From Symsagittifera roscoffensis (taxonomy: Eukaryota > Xenacoelomorpha > Acoela > Convolutidae): a stretch of DNA of 64,000 bases. Below the pieces are notes generated by a model that saw only the letters and a list, made by a program, of their open reading frames with translations, had not been told where the DNA came from and did not search any database. Positions within the stretch are counted from its first letter, which is position 1. Every line of letters begins with the position of its first letter. Both the position numbers and the translations under genes were made by a program. The DNA lies in contig NC_087065.1 of assembly GCF_963678635.1 (NCBI RefSeq), forward strand, positions 59,794,754 through 59,858,753, given 5' to 3'. This document shows positions 51,841 through 63,450 of the stretch, one piece after another.

Positions 51841-52490
51841 GCGTGGAATCGTTGGATTATCCTTGTGTGAATTTTCCTGTTCTGAATTTTGTAGTCGATT
51901 GGAAAATGTTGCTTTTGCTTGATTGTGATGAATTATGCACCACTTTGACAAAAATGATAACAACTACTGAAATGAATCTGATGATTTTCGTTTTTTTAAT
52001 TTCAATTTATTTTTGCTGCTTATTTCGTATGATTTCAGAGTTATTGATTTTTATCAATGTCCAGGTTGTGTTCCGAATTTTTAAGTTGGCTGTTGTGGCT
52101 AAAGTACGAGGTATTTTTTTTTCTGATTGTTGGTAACTGTGTGTTGATTGTGATGAATTATGCACAACTTTGACAAAAATGATAACAACTACTGAAATGA
52201 ATCTGATGATTTTCATTTTTTGAATATCAATTTAATTTTGCTGCTTATTTCGTATGATTTCAGAGTTATTGATTTTTATCAATGTCCAGGTTGTGTTCCG
52301 AACTTTTAAGTTGGCTGTTGTGGCGAAAGTACGAGGTATTTTTTTTCTGATTGTTGGTAACTGTGATGAGCATATGCACCACGTTGATTTGAGTGATAAA
52401 AACTACCTCTCTGACTGTTTTTAGTTTTTTGGGAAAATATCAATCAGAATATTTCGCTTTTCTCTGCCGCCGTTTTCGTGACTATAAGAA
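51841..52490 (+). repeat. First F plus D-type unit (650 bp)
   Basis: After GGTAACTGTG the sequence continues as TGTTGATTGTGATGAATT (starting 52142), so the end of one unit, its anchor and the front of the next are missing (about 200 bp). The following half-unit has GCACAACTTTG and the Z-subfamily TTTGAATATCAATTT and GTGGCGAAAG. The same junction with GCACAAC recurs at 60-63 kb. Confidence 0.87.
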
Positions 52491-55400
52491 GCGTGGAATC
52501 GTTGGATTATCCTTGTGTGAATTTTGCTGTTCTGAATTTTGTAGTCGATTGGAAATTGTTGCTTTTGCTTGATTGTGATGAATTATGCACCACTTTGACA
52601 AAAATGATAACAACTGCTGAAATGAATCTGATGATTTTCATTTTTTTAATTTCAATTTATTTTTGCTGCTTATTTCGTATGATTTCAGAGTTAATAATTT
52701 TTATCAATGTCCGGGTTGTGTTCCTAACTTTTAAGTTGGCTGTTATGGCTAAAGTACGAGGTGTTTTTTTTTTCTGATTGTTGGTAACTGTGATGAGCAT
52801 ATGCACCACGTTGATTTGAGTGATAAAAACTACCTCTCTAACTGTTTTTAAGTTTTTGGTAAAATATCAATCAGATTAATTCGCTTTTCTTTGCCTCCGT
52901 GACCATTAGAAGCGTGGAATCGTTGGATTATCCTTGTGTGAATTTTCCTGTTGTGAGTTTTGTAGTCGATTGGAAATTGTTGCTTTTGCTTGATTGTGAT
53001 GAATTATGCACCACTTTGACAAAAATGATAACAACTACTGAAATGAATCTGATGATTTTCATTTTTTGAATTTCAATTTAATTTTGCTGCTTATTTCTTA
53101 TGATTTCGGAGTTATTGATTTTTATCAATGTCCAGGTTGTGTTCCGAATTTTTAAGTGGGCTGTTTTGCCAAAATACGAGGTATTTTTTTTCTGATTGTT
53201 GGTAACTGTGATGAGCATATGCACCACGTTGATTTGAGTGATAAAAACTACCTCTCTGACTGTTTTTTAGTTTTTTGGGAAAGTATCAATCAGAATAATT
53301 CGCTTTTCTCTGCCTCCCTTTTCGTGACTATAAGAAGCGTGGAATCGTTGGATTATCCTTGTGTGAATTTTCCTGTTCTGAATTTTGTAGTCGATTGGAA
53401 TTTGTTGCTTTTGCTTGATTGTGATGAATTATGCACCACTTTGACAAAAATGATAACAACTGCTGAAATGAATCTGATGATTTTCATTTTTTTAATTTCA
53501 ATTTATTTTTGCTGCTTATTTCGTATGATTTCAGAGTTAATAATTTTTATCAATGTCCAGGTTGTGTTCCAAACTTTTAAGTTGGCTCTTATGGCTAAAG
53601 TACGAGGTGTTTTTTTTCTGATTGTTGGTAACTGTGATGAGCATATGCACCACGTTGATTTGAGCGATAAAAACTACCTCTCTAACTGTTTTTAAGTTTT
53701 TGGTAAAATATCAATCAGATTAATTCGCTTTTCTTTGCCTCCGTTTTCGTGACTATAAGAAGCGTGGAATCGTTGGATTATCCTTGTGTGAATTTTCCTG
53801 TTGTGAGTTTTGTAGTCGATTGGAAATTGTTGCTTTTGCTGGATTGTGATGAATTATGCACCACTTTGATGCACCACTTTTATGCACCACTTTTATCAAT
53901 GTCCAGGTTGTGTTCCAAACTTTTAAGTTGGCTGTTATGGCTAAAGTACGAGGTTTTTTTTTCTGATTGTTGGTAACTGTGATGAGCATATGCACCACGT
54001 TGATTTGAGTGATGACAACTACCTCTCTAACTGTTTTTAAGTTTTTGGTAAAATATCAATCAGATTAATTCGCTTTTCTTTGCCTCCGTGACCATTAGAA
54101 GCGTGGAATCGTTGGATTATCCTTGTGTGAATTTTCCTGTTGTGAGTTTTGTAGTCGATTGGAAATTGTTGCTTTTGCTGGATTGTGATGAATTATGCAC
54201 CGCTTTGACCAAAATAATAACAACTACTGAAATGAATCTGATGATTTTCATTTTTTGAATTTCAATTTAATTTTGCTGCTTATTTCGTCTGATTTCAGAG
54301 CTTATAATTTTTATCAATGTCCAGGTTGTGTTCCAAACTTTTAAGTTGGCTGTTATGGCTAAAGTAAGAGGTGTTTTTTTTCTGATTGTTGGTAACTGTG
54401 ATGAGCATATGCACCATGTTGATTTGAGTGATAAAAACTACCTCTCTGACTGTTTTTAGTTTTTTGGTAAAATATCAATCAGAATAATTCGCTTTTCTCT
54501 GCCTCCGTTTTCGTGACTACAAGAAGTGTGGAATCGTTGGATTATCCTTGTGTGAATCTTCCTGTTCTAAATTTTGTAGTCGATTGGAAATTGTTGCTTT
54601 TGCTTGATTGTGATGAATTATGCACCACTTTGACAAAAATGATAACAACTACTGAAATGAATCTGATGATTTTCATTTTTTAATTTCAATTTAATTTTGC
54701 TGCTTATTTCGTCTGATTTCAGAGCTTAAAATTTTTATCAATGTCCAGGTTGTGTTCCAAACTTTTAAGTTGGCTGTTATGGCTAAAGTAAGAGGTGTTT
54801 TTTTTTCTGATTGTTGGTAACTGTGATGAGCATATGCACCACGTTGATATGAGTGATAAAAACTACCTCTCTGACTGTTTTTAATTTTTTGGTAAAATAT
54901 CAATCAGATTAATTCGCTTTTCTTTGCCTCCGTTTTCGTTACTATTAGAAGCGTGGAATCGTTGGATTAGCCTTGTGTGAATTTTCCTGTTGTGAGTTTT
55001 GTAGTCGATTGGAAATTGTTGCTTTTGCTGGATTGTGATGAATTATGCACCACTTTGACAAAAATGATAACAACTACTGAAATGAATCTGATGATTTTCA
55101 TTTTTTAATTTCAATTTAATTTTGCTGCTTATTTCGTATGATTTCAGAGGTATTGATTTTTATCAATGTCCAGGTTGTGTTCCGAACTTTTAAGTTGGCT
55201 GTTGTGGCTAAAGTACGAGGTATTTTTTTCTGATTGTTGGTAACTGTGATGAACATATGCACCACGTTGATTTGAGTGATAAAAACTACCTCCCTGACTG
55301 TTTTTAGTTTATTGGTAAAATATCAATCAGAATAGTTCGCTTTTCTCTGATTCCGTTTTCGTGACTACAAGAAGCGTGGAATCGTTGGATTATCCTTGTG

Positions 55401-55796
55401 TGAATTTTCCTGTTCTGATTTTTGTAGTCGATTGGAAATTGTTGCTTTTGCTTGTTTGTGATGAATTCTGCACCACTTTGACAAAAATTATAACAACTAC
55501 TGAAATGAATCTGATGATTTTCATTTTTTAATTTCAATTTATTTTTGCTGCTTTTTTCGTATGATTTCAGAGTTATTGATTTTTATCAATTTCCAGGTTG
55601 TGTTCCGAACTCTTAAGTTGGCTGTTGTGGCTAAAGTACGAGGTATTTTTTTCTGATTGTTGTTAACTGTGATGAGCATATGCTCCACGTTGATTTGAGT
55701 GATAAAAACTACCTCTCTGACTGTTTTTAGTTTTTTGGTAAAACATCAATCAGATTAATTCGCCTTTCTCTGCCTCCGTTTTCGTGACTATAAGAA
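52491..55796 (+). repeat. F-unit block with one late C-type unit
   Basis: Anchors are 52491, 52912, 53337, 53762 (C type, 339 bp), 54101, 54526, 54951 and 55374. Units 52912 and 54101, 1189 bp apart, are both preceded by GCCTCCGTGACCATTAG, a 6-bp loss between two CGT copies. Units 52491 and 53337 share CAACTGCTGAAATG and GTTAATAATTTTTATC. This gives a partial F-F-C order like that at 2.5-8 kb. Confidence 0.85.
53762..54100 (+). repeat. Isolated C-type unit, three GCACCAC copies
   Basis: This is the only C-type unit right of 22.5 kb. It has the identical deletion junction and three 13-bp-spaced GCACCAC copies, like the units at 18941 and 17746. Its length is 339 rather than 346 bp largely because the next anchor is preceded by the shortened CCGTGACCATT. 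It shows exchange with the B/C-rich domain more than 30 kb away. Confidence 0.87.
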
Positions 55797-57494
55797 GCGT
55801 GGAATCGTTGGATTATCCTTGTGTGAATTTTCCTGTTCTGAATTTTGTGTCGATTGGAAATTGTTGCTTTTGCTTGTTTGTGATGAATTATGCACCACTT
55901 TGACAAAAAATGATAACAACTACTGAAATGAATCTGATGATTTTCATTTTTTTAATTTCAATTTATTTTTGCTGCTTATTTTGTATGATTTCAGAGTTAT
56001 TGATTTTTATCACTGTCCAGGTTGTGTTCCAAACTTTTAATTGGCTGTTATGGCTAAAGTACGAGGTATTTTTTTTCTGATTGTTGGTAACTGTGATGAG
56101 CATATGCACCACGTTGATTTGAGTGATGAAAACTACCTCTCTGACTGTTTTTAATTTTTGGTAAAATATCAATCAGATTAATTATCTTTTCTTTGCCTCC
56201 TTTTTCGTTACTATTAGAAGCGTGAAATCGTTGGATTATCCTTGTGTGAATTTTCCTGTTGTGAGTTTTGTAGTCGATTGGAAATTGTTGCTTTTGCTGG
56301 ATTGTGATGAATTATGCACCACTTTGACAAAAATGATAACAACTACCGAAAAGAATCTGATGATTTTCATTTTTTCAATTTCAATTTAAATTTGCTGCTT
56401 AATTTGTATAATTTCAGAGTTGTAGATTTTTATCACTGTCCAGTTTGTGTTCCAAACTTTTAAGTTGGCGTTTGTGGCTAAAGTACGAGGTATTTTTTTT
56501 CTGATTGTTGGTAACTGTGATGAGCATATGCACCACGTTGATTTGAGTGATAAAAACTACCTCTCTGACTGTTTTTAGTTTTTTGGTAAAATATCAATCA
56601 GATTAATTCGCCTTTCTCTGCCTCCGTTTTCGTGACTATAAGAAGCGTGGAATCGTTGGATTATCCTTGTGTGAATTTTCCTGTTCTGAATTTTGTAGTC
56701 GATTGGAAATTGTTGCTTTTGCTTGTTTGTGATGAATTATGCACCACTTTGACAAAAAATGATAACAACTACTGAAATGAATCTGATGATTTTCATTTTT
56801 TTAATTTCAATTTATTTTTGCTGCTTATTTTGTATGATTTCAGAGTTATTGATTTTTATCACTGTCCAGGTTGTGTTCCAAACTTTTAATTGGCTGTTAT
56901 GGGTAAAGTACGAGGTATTTTTTTTCTGATTGTTGGTAACTGTGATGAGCATATGCACCACGTTGATTTGAGTGATGAAAACTACCTCTCTGACTGTTTT
57001 TAATTTTTTGGTAAAATATCAATCAGATTAATTATCTTTTCTTTGCCTCCTTTTTCGTTACTATTAGAAGCGTGAAATCGTTGGATTATCCTTGTGTGAA
57101 TTTTCCTGTTGTGAGTTTTGTAGTCGATTGGAAATTGTTGCTTTTGCTGGATTGTGATGAATTATGCACCACTTTGACAAAAATGATAACAACTACCGAA
57201 AAGAATCTGATGATTTTCATTTTTTCAATTTCAATTTAAATTTGCTGCTTAATTTGTATAATTTCAGAGTTGTTGATTTTTATCACTGTCCAGTTTGTGT
57301 TCCAAACTTTTAAGTTGGCGTTTGTGGCTAAAGTACGAGGTATTTTTTTTCTGATTGTTGGTAACTGTGATGAGCATATGCACCACGTTGATTTGAGTGA
57401 TGAAAACTACCTCTCTGACTGTTTTTAATTTTTTGGTAAAATATCAATCAGATTAATTCGCTTTTCTTTGCCTCCTTTTTCGTTACTTTTAGAA
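55797..57494 (+). repeat. ~850-bp dimer repeat, two copies
   Basis: Copies are 55797-56644 and 56645-57494. Both have TTCGCCTTTCTCTGCC before the first anchor, GCTTGTTTGTGATG, GACAAAAAATG and AACTTTTAATTGG, then a second unit with GCGTGAAATCG, ACTACCGAAAAG and GTTGGCGTTTGTGG. The second unit also has TGTCCAGTTTGTG, as does the partial unit at the window start. Confidence 0.86.
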
Positions 57495-58316
57495 GCGTGA
57501 AATCGTTGGTATATCCTTGTGTGAATTTTCCTGTTGTGAGTTTTGTAGTCGATTGGAAATTGTTGCTTTTGCTTGATTGTGATGAATTATGCACCACTTT
57601 GACAAAAATGATAACAGCTATTGAAATGAATCTGATGATTTTCTTCTTTTTTTAATTTCAATTTTTTTTTTTGCTGCCTATTTCGTATGATTTCAGAGTT
57701 ATCGATTTTTATCAATGTCCAGGTTGTGTTTACAACTTTAAGTTGGCTGTTATGGCTAAAGTACGAGGTATTTTTTTCTGACTGTTGGTAAGTGTGATGA
57801 GCATATGCACCACGTTGATTTGAGTGATAGAAACTACCTCTGACTGTTTTTAATTTTTTTTGGTAAAATATCAATCAGATTAATTTGCTTTTCTTTGCCT
57901 CCTTTTTCGTTACTATTAGAAGCGTGAAATCGTTGGATTATCCTTGTGTGAATTTTCCTGTTGTGAGTTTTGTAGTCGATTGGAAATTGTTGCTTTTGCT
58001 TGATTGTGATGAATTATGCACCACTTTGACAAAAATGATAACAACTATTGAAATGAATCTGATGATTTTCTTTTTTTTTTAATTTCAGAGTTATCGATTT
58101 TTATCAATGTCCAGGTTGTGTTCACAACTTTTAAGTTGGCTGTTATGGCTAAAGTACGAGGTATTTTTTTCTGACTGTTGGTAACTGTGATGAGCATATG
58201 CACCACGTTGATTTGAGTGATAGAAACTACCTCTCTGACTGTTTTTTAATTTTTTTGGTAAAATATCAATCAGATTAATTCGCTTTTCTTTGCCTCCGTT
58301 TTCGTTACTATTAGAA
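57495..58316 (+). repeat. F unit and a deleted 395-bp unit
   Basis: Units 57495 (427 bp) and 57922 (395 bp) share GCCTCCTTTTTCG leads and GCGTGAAATCG. In the second, the poly-T block passes directly to AATTTCAGAGTTATCG at about 58081. It has lost some 30-40 bp that hold AATTTCAATTT and the TTGCTGC block. ATTTCA at both ends of the lost piece would explain the join. Confidence 0.86.
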
Positions 58317-60212
58317 GCGTGGAATCGTTGGATTATCCTTGTGTTAATTTTCCTGTTGTGAGTTTTGTAGTCGATTGGAAATTGTTGCTTTTGCTGGATT
58401 GTGATGAATTATGCAGCACTTTGATAAAAATGATAACAACTACTAAAATGAATCTGATGATTTTCATTTTTTTAATTTCAATTTAATTTTGCTGCTTATT
58501 TCGTATGATATCAGAGTTATTGATTTTTATCAATGTCCAGGTTGTGTTCCGNNNNNNNNNNNNNNNNNNNNNNNNNNNNNNNNNNNNNNNNNNNNNNNNN
58601 NNNNNNNNNNNNNNNNNNNNNNNNNNNNNNNNNNNNNNNNNNNNNNNNNNNNNNNNNNNNNNNNNNNNNNNNNNNNNNNNNNNNNNNNNNNNNNNNNNNN
58701 NNNNNNNNNNNNNNNNNNNNNNNNNNNNNNNNNNNNNNNNNNNNNNNNNNNGTTCCGAACTTTTAAGTTGGCTGTTATGGCTAAAGTACGAGGTGTTTTT
58801 TTCTGATTGTTGGTAACTGTGATGAGCATATGCACCACGTTGATTTGAGTGATGAAAACTACCTCTCTGACTGTTTTTAATATTTTGGCCAAATATCAAT
58901 CAGATTATTTCGCTTTTCTTTGCCTCCGTTTTCGTTACTATTAGAAGCGTTGAATCGTTGGATTATCCTTGTGTGAATTTTTCTGCTGTGAGTTTTGTAG
59001 TCGATTGGAAATTGTTGCTTTTGCTGGATTGTGATGAACTATGCACCACTTTGACAAAAATGATAACAACTACTGAAATGAATCTGATGTTTTCATTTTT
59101 TTAATTTCAATTTTTTTTTTGCTGCTTATTTCGTATGGTTTCAGAGTTATTGATTTTTATCAATGTCCAGGTTGTGTTCCAAACTTTTAAGTTGGCTGTT
59201 ATGGCTAATGTACGAGTTTTTTTTTCTGATTGTTGGTAACTGTGATGAGCCTATGCACCACGTTGATTTGAGTGATAAAAACTACCTCTCTGACTGTTTT
59301 TAATTTTTTGGTAAAATATCAATCAGATTAATTCGCTTTTCTTTGCCTCCGTTTTCGTTACTATTAGAAGCGTGGAATCGTTGGATTATCCTTGTGTGAA
59401 TTTTCCTGTTGTGAGTTTTGTAGTCGATTGGAAATTGTTGCTTTTGCTGGATTGTGATGAATTATGCACCACCTTGACAAAAATGATAACAACTACTAAA
59501 ATGAATCTGATGATTTTCATTTTTTTAATTTCAATTTACTTTTGCTGCTTATTTCGTATGATTTCAGAGTTATTGATTTTTATCAATGTCCAGGTTGTGT
59601 TCCAAACTTTTAAGTTGGCTGTTCTGGCTAAAGTACGAGGTTTTTTTTTCTGATTGTTGGTGACTGTGATGAGCATATGCACCACGTTGATTTGAGTGAT
59701 AAAAACTACCTCTCTGACTGTTTTTAATATTTTGGCAAAATATCAATCAGAATATTTCGCTTTTCTCTGCCTCCGTTTTCGTGACTATAAAAAGCGTGGA
59801 ATCGTTGGATTATCCTTGCGTGAATTTTCCTGTTCTGAATTTTGTAGTCGATTGGAAATTGTTGCTTTTGCTTGATTGTGATGAATTATGCACCACTTTG
59901 ACAAAAATGATAACAACTACTGAAATGATTCTGATGATTTTTTTTTCAATTTCAATTTATTTTTGCTGCTTATTTCGTATGATTTCAGAGTTATTGATTT
60001 TTATCAATGTCCAGGTTGTGTTCCAAACTTTTAAGTTGGCTGTTATGGCTAATGTACGAGGTTTTTTTCTGATTGTTAGTAACTGTGATGAGCCTATGCA
60101 CCACGTTGATTTGAGTGATAAAAACTACCTCTCTGACTGTTTTTAATTTTTTGGTAAAATATCAATCAGATTAATTCGCTTTTCTTTGCCTCCGTTTTCG
60201 TTACTATTAGAA
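58317..60212 (+). repeat. F-unit block around the gap
   Basis: Anchors are 58317, 58947, 59370 and 59794. Units to the right of the gap have TTTTTAATATTTTGGC, a mark that continues through the 647-bp repeats. The last unit (419 bp) has a shortened T-tract and ATGATTCTGATG. Confidence 0.86.
58552..58751. other. Assembly gap, 200 N
   Basis: Exactly 200 unresolved bases lie inside an A half. The left flank ends in GTTGTGTTCCG and the right flank begins GTTCCGAACTTTT, so the same hexamer GTTCCG is present on both sides. The anchor spacing over the gap is 630 bp; removing the N and one hexamer gives 424. The round length suggests a placeholder. Confidence 0.97.
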
Positions 60213-60858
60213 GCGTGGAATCGTTGGATTATCCTTGTGTGAATTTTCCTGTTGTGAGTTTCGTAGTCGATTGGAAATTGTTGCTTTTGCTGGATTGTGA
60301 TGAATTATGCACCACTTTGACAAAAATGATAACAACTACTAAAATGAATCTGATGATTTTCATTTTTTTAATTTCAATTTATTTTTGCTGCTTATTTCGT
60401 ATGATTTCAGAGTTAATGATTTGTATCAATTTCCAGGTTTTGTTCCGAACTTTTAAGTTGGCTGTTGTGGCTAAAGTACGAGGTATTTTTTTTCTGATTG
60501 TTGGTAACTGTGTGTTGATTGTGATGAATTATGCACAACTTTGACAAAAATGATAACAGCTACTGAATTGAATCTGATGATTTTCATTTTTCAATTTCAA
60601 TTTATTTTGCTGCTTATTTCGTATGATTTCAGAGCTATTAATTTTTATCAATGTCCAGGTTATGTTCCAAACTTTTAAGTTAGCTGTTATGGCTAAAGTA
60701 CGAGGTATTTTTTTCTGATTGTTGGTAACTGTGATGAGCATTTGCACCACGCTGATTTGAGTGATAAAAACTACCTCTCTGACTGTTTTTAATATTTTGG
60801 CAAAATATCAATCAGATTAATTCGCTTTTCTTTGCCTCCGTTTTCGTTACTATTAGAA
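60213..60858 (+). repeat. 647-bp F+D repeat, copy 1 (646 bp)
   Basis: A normal B half with ACTACTAAAATG is followed by an A-half front with GTTAATGATTTGTATC and AATTTCCAGGTTTTGTTCC. The D junction lies at 60513 (TGTTGATTGTGATG), after which comes a chimeric half-unit with GCACAAC, GAGCTATTAATTT and AAGTTAGCTG. It has two private bases, GATAACAGCTACTG and GAGCATTTGCACC. Confidence 0.9.
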
Positions 60859-61505
60859 GCGTGGAATCGTTGGATTATCCTTGTGTGAATTTTCCTGTTG
60901 TGAGTTTTGTAGTCGATTGGAAATTGTTGCTTTTGCTGGATTGTGATGAATTATGCACCACTTTGACAAAAATGATAACAACTACTAAAATGAATCTGAT
61001 GATTTTCATTTTTTTAATTTCAATTTATTTTTGCTGCATATTTCGTATGATTTCAGAGTTAATGATTTGTATCAATTTCCAGGTTTTGTTCCGAACTTTT
61101 AAGTTGGCTGTTGTGGCTAAAGTACGAGGGATTTTTTTTTCTGATTGTTGGTAACTGTGTGTTGATTGTGATGAATTATGCACAACTTTGACAAAAATGA
61201 TAACAACTACTGAATTGAATCTGATGATTTTCATTTTTCAATTTCAATTTATTTTGCTGCTTATTTCGTATGATTTCAGAGCTATTAATTTTTATCAATG
61301 TCCAGGTTATGTTCCAAACTTTTAAGTTAGCTGTTATGGCTAAAGTACGAGGTATTTTTTTCTGATTGTTGGTAACTGTGATGAGCATATGCACCACGCT
61401 GATTTGAGTGATAAAAACTACCTCTCTGACTGTTTTTAATATTTTGGCAAAATATCAATCAGATTAATTCGCTTTTCTTTGCCTCCGTTTTCGTTACTAT
61501 TAGAA
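60859..61505 (+). repeat. 647-bp F+D repeat, copy 2
   Basis: The D junction is at 61160, exactly 647 bp after that of copy 1. It shares CACGCTGATTTG with copy 1 and has a private GCTGCATATTTCG and ACGAGGGATTTT. Confidence 0.9.
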
Positions 61506-62153
61506 GCGTGGAATCGTTGGATTATCCTTGTGTGAATTTTCCTGTTATGAGTTTTGTAGTCGATTGGAAATTGTTGCTTTTGCTGGATTGTGATGAATTA
61601 TGCACCACTTTGACAAAAATGATAACAACTACTAAAATGAGTCTGATGATTTTCATTTTTTTAATTTCAATTTATTTTTGCTGCTTATTTCGTATGATTT
61701 CAGAGTTAATGATTTGTATCAATTTCCAGGTTTTGTTCCGTACTTTTAAGTTGGCTGTTGTGGCTAAAGTACGAGGTATTTTTTTTTCTGATTGTTGGTA
61801 ACTGTGTGTTGATTGTGATGAATTATGCACAACTTTGACAAAAATGATAACAACTACTGAATTGAATCTGATGATTTTCATTTTTTAATTTCAATTTGTT
61901 TTTGCTGCTTATTTCGTATGGTTTCAGAGTTATTGATTTTTATCAATGTCCAGGTTGTGTTCCAAACTTTTAATTTGGCTGTTATGGCTAAAGTACGAGG
62001 TATTTTTTTCTGATTGTTGGTAACTGTGATGAGCATATGCACCACGTTGATTTGAGTGATAAAAACTACCTCTCTGACTGTTTTTAATATTTTGGCAAAA
62101 TATCAATCAGATTAATTCGCTTTTCTTTGCCTCCGTTTTCGTTACTATTAGAA
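61506..62153 (+). repeat. 647-bp F+D repeat, copy 3, with a foreign patch
   Basis: The D junction is at 61807. From about 61886 to 61977 this copy does not match its sisters. It has CATTTTTTAATTTCAATTTG, GTATGGTTTCAGAG, GTTATTGATTT and TTTTAATTTGGCTG, the pattern of units at 27-37 kb. Outside the patch it agrees with the other copies apart from scattered bases such as CCTGTTATGAG and AAAATGAGTCTG. Confidence 0.88.
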
Positions 62154-62800
62154 GCGTGGAATCGTTGGATTATCCTTGTGTGAATTTTCCTGTTGTGAGT
62201 TTTGTAGTCGATTGGAAATTGTTGCTTTTGCTGGATTGTGATGAATTATGCACCACTTTGACAAAAATGATAACAACTACTAAAATGAATCTGATGATTT
62301 TCATTTTTTTAATTTCAATTTATTTTTGCTGCTTATTTCGTATGATTTCAGAGTTAATGATTTGTATCAATTTCCAGGTTTTGTTCCGAACTTTTAAGTT
62401 GGCTGTTGTGGCTAAAGTACGAGGTATTTTTTTTCTGATTGTTGGTAACTGTGTGTTGATTGTGATGAATTATGCACAACTTTGACAAAAATGATAACAA
62501 CTACTGAATTGAATCTGATGATTTTCATTTTTCAATTTCAATTTATTTTGCTGCTTATTTCGTATGATTTCAGAGCTATTAATTTTTATCAATGTCCAGG
62601 TTATGTTCCAAACTTTTAAGTTAGCTGTTATGGCTAAAGTACGAGGTATTTTTTTTCTGATTGTTGGTAACTGTGATGAGCATATGCACCACGTTGATTT
62701 GAGTGATAAAAACTACCTCTCTGACTGTTTTTAGTTTTTTGGGAAAGTATCAATCAGAATAATATGCTTTTCTCTGCCTCCGTTTTCGTGACTATAAGAA
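62154..62800 (+). repeat. 647-bp F+D repeat, copy 4
   Basis: The D junction is at 62454. It returns to the copy 1/2 sequence (GAGCTATTAATTT, AAGTTAGCTG) after the patched copy 3. It ends with GGGAAAGTATCAATCAG and AATATGCTTTTCTC, variants seen at 53.3 kb and 42-50 kb, which marks the right edge of this repeat domain. Confidence 0.88.
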
Positions 62801-63147
62801 GCGTGGAATCGTTGGATGATCCTTCTGTGAATTTTCCTGTTGTGAGTTTTGTAGTCGATTGGAAATTGTTGCTTTTGCTGGATTGTGATGAATTATGCAC
62901 CACTTTGACAAAAATGATAACAACTACTGAAATGAATCTGATGATTTTCATTTTTTTAATTTCAATTTAATTTCGCTGCTTATTTCGTATGATTTCAGAG
63001 TTATTGATTTTTATCAATGTCCAGGTTGTGTTCCGAACTTTTAAGTTGGCTGTTGTGGCTAAAGTACGAGGTCTTTTTTTTCTGATTGGTAAAATATCAA
63101 TCAGAATAATTCGTTTTTCTTTGCTTCCGTTTTCGTGACTATTAGAA
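62801..63147 (+). repeat. F unit with ~78-bp deletion (347 bp)
   Basis: At 63081-63094 TCTGATTGGTAAAA joins the T-tract end directly to GGTAAAATATCAATCAG. The second GTGATGA and GCACCAC block and the CTCTCTGACTG block are lost. A TTG present at both ends of the deleted part could have guided the join. The junction is seen only here. Confidence 0.87.
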
Positions 63148-63450
63148 GTGTGGAATCGTTGGATTATCCTTGCGTAAATTTTCTCGTTGTGAGTTTTGTA
63201 GTCGATTGGAAATTTTTGCTTTTGCTGGATTGTGATGAATTATGCACCACTTTGACAAAAATGATAACAACTACTGAAATGAATCTGATGATTTTTAATT
63301 TTTTTAATTTCAATTTAGTTTTGCTGCTTATTTCGTATGATTTCAGAGCTATTGATTTGTATCAATTTCCAGGTTTTGTTCCGAACTTTTAAGTTGGCTG
63401 TTGTGGCTAAAAAACGAGGTATTTTTTTTTTCTGATTGTTGGTAACTGTG
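63148..63450 (+). repeat. Last anchored unit, ending in a D junction
   Basis: The anchor is changed to GTGTGG, as at 22495 and in a few other units. The B half is followed by an A-half front with GAGCTATTGATTTGTATC and AATTTCCAGGTTTTG, then the D junction at 63451. No further anchor is found in the remaining 852 bp. Confidence 0.85.

Noticed and set aside
53156-53695. Longest clean open frame in the window (179 codons, + strand)
   Set aside because: It is satellite sequence running from one unit into the next. The same peptide pieces appear in many units, cut by different stops and shifts. Common variants such as GTTGTGAGTTTT versus GTTCTGAATTTT change the amino acids, so there is no sign of protein-level constraint.
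58483-58899. Open frames spanning the N gap on both strands
   Set aside because: They are read through 200 unknown bases and so have no meaning.
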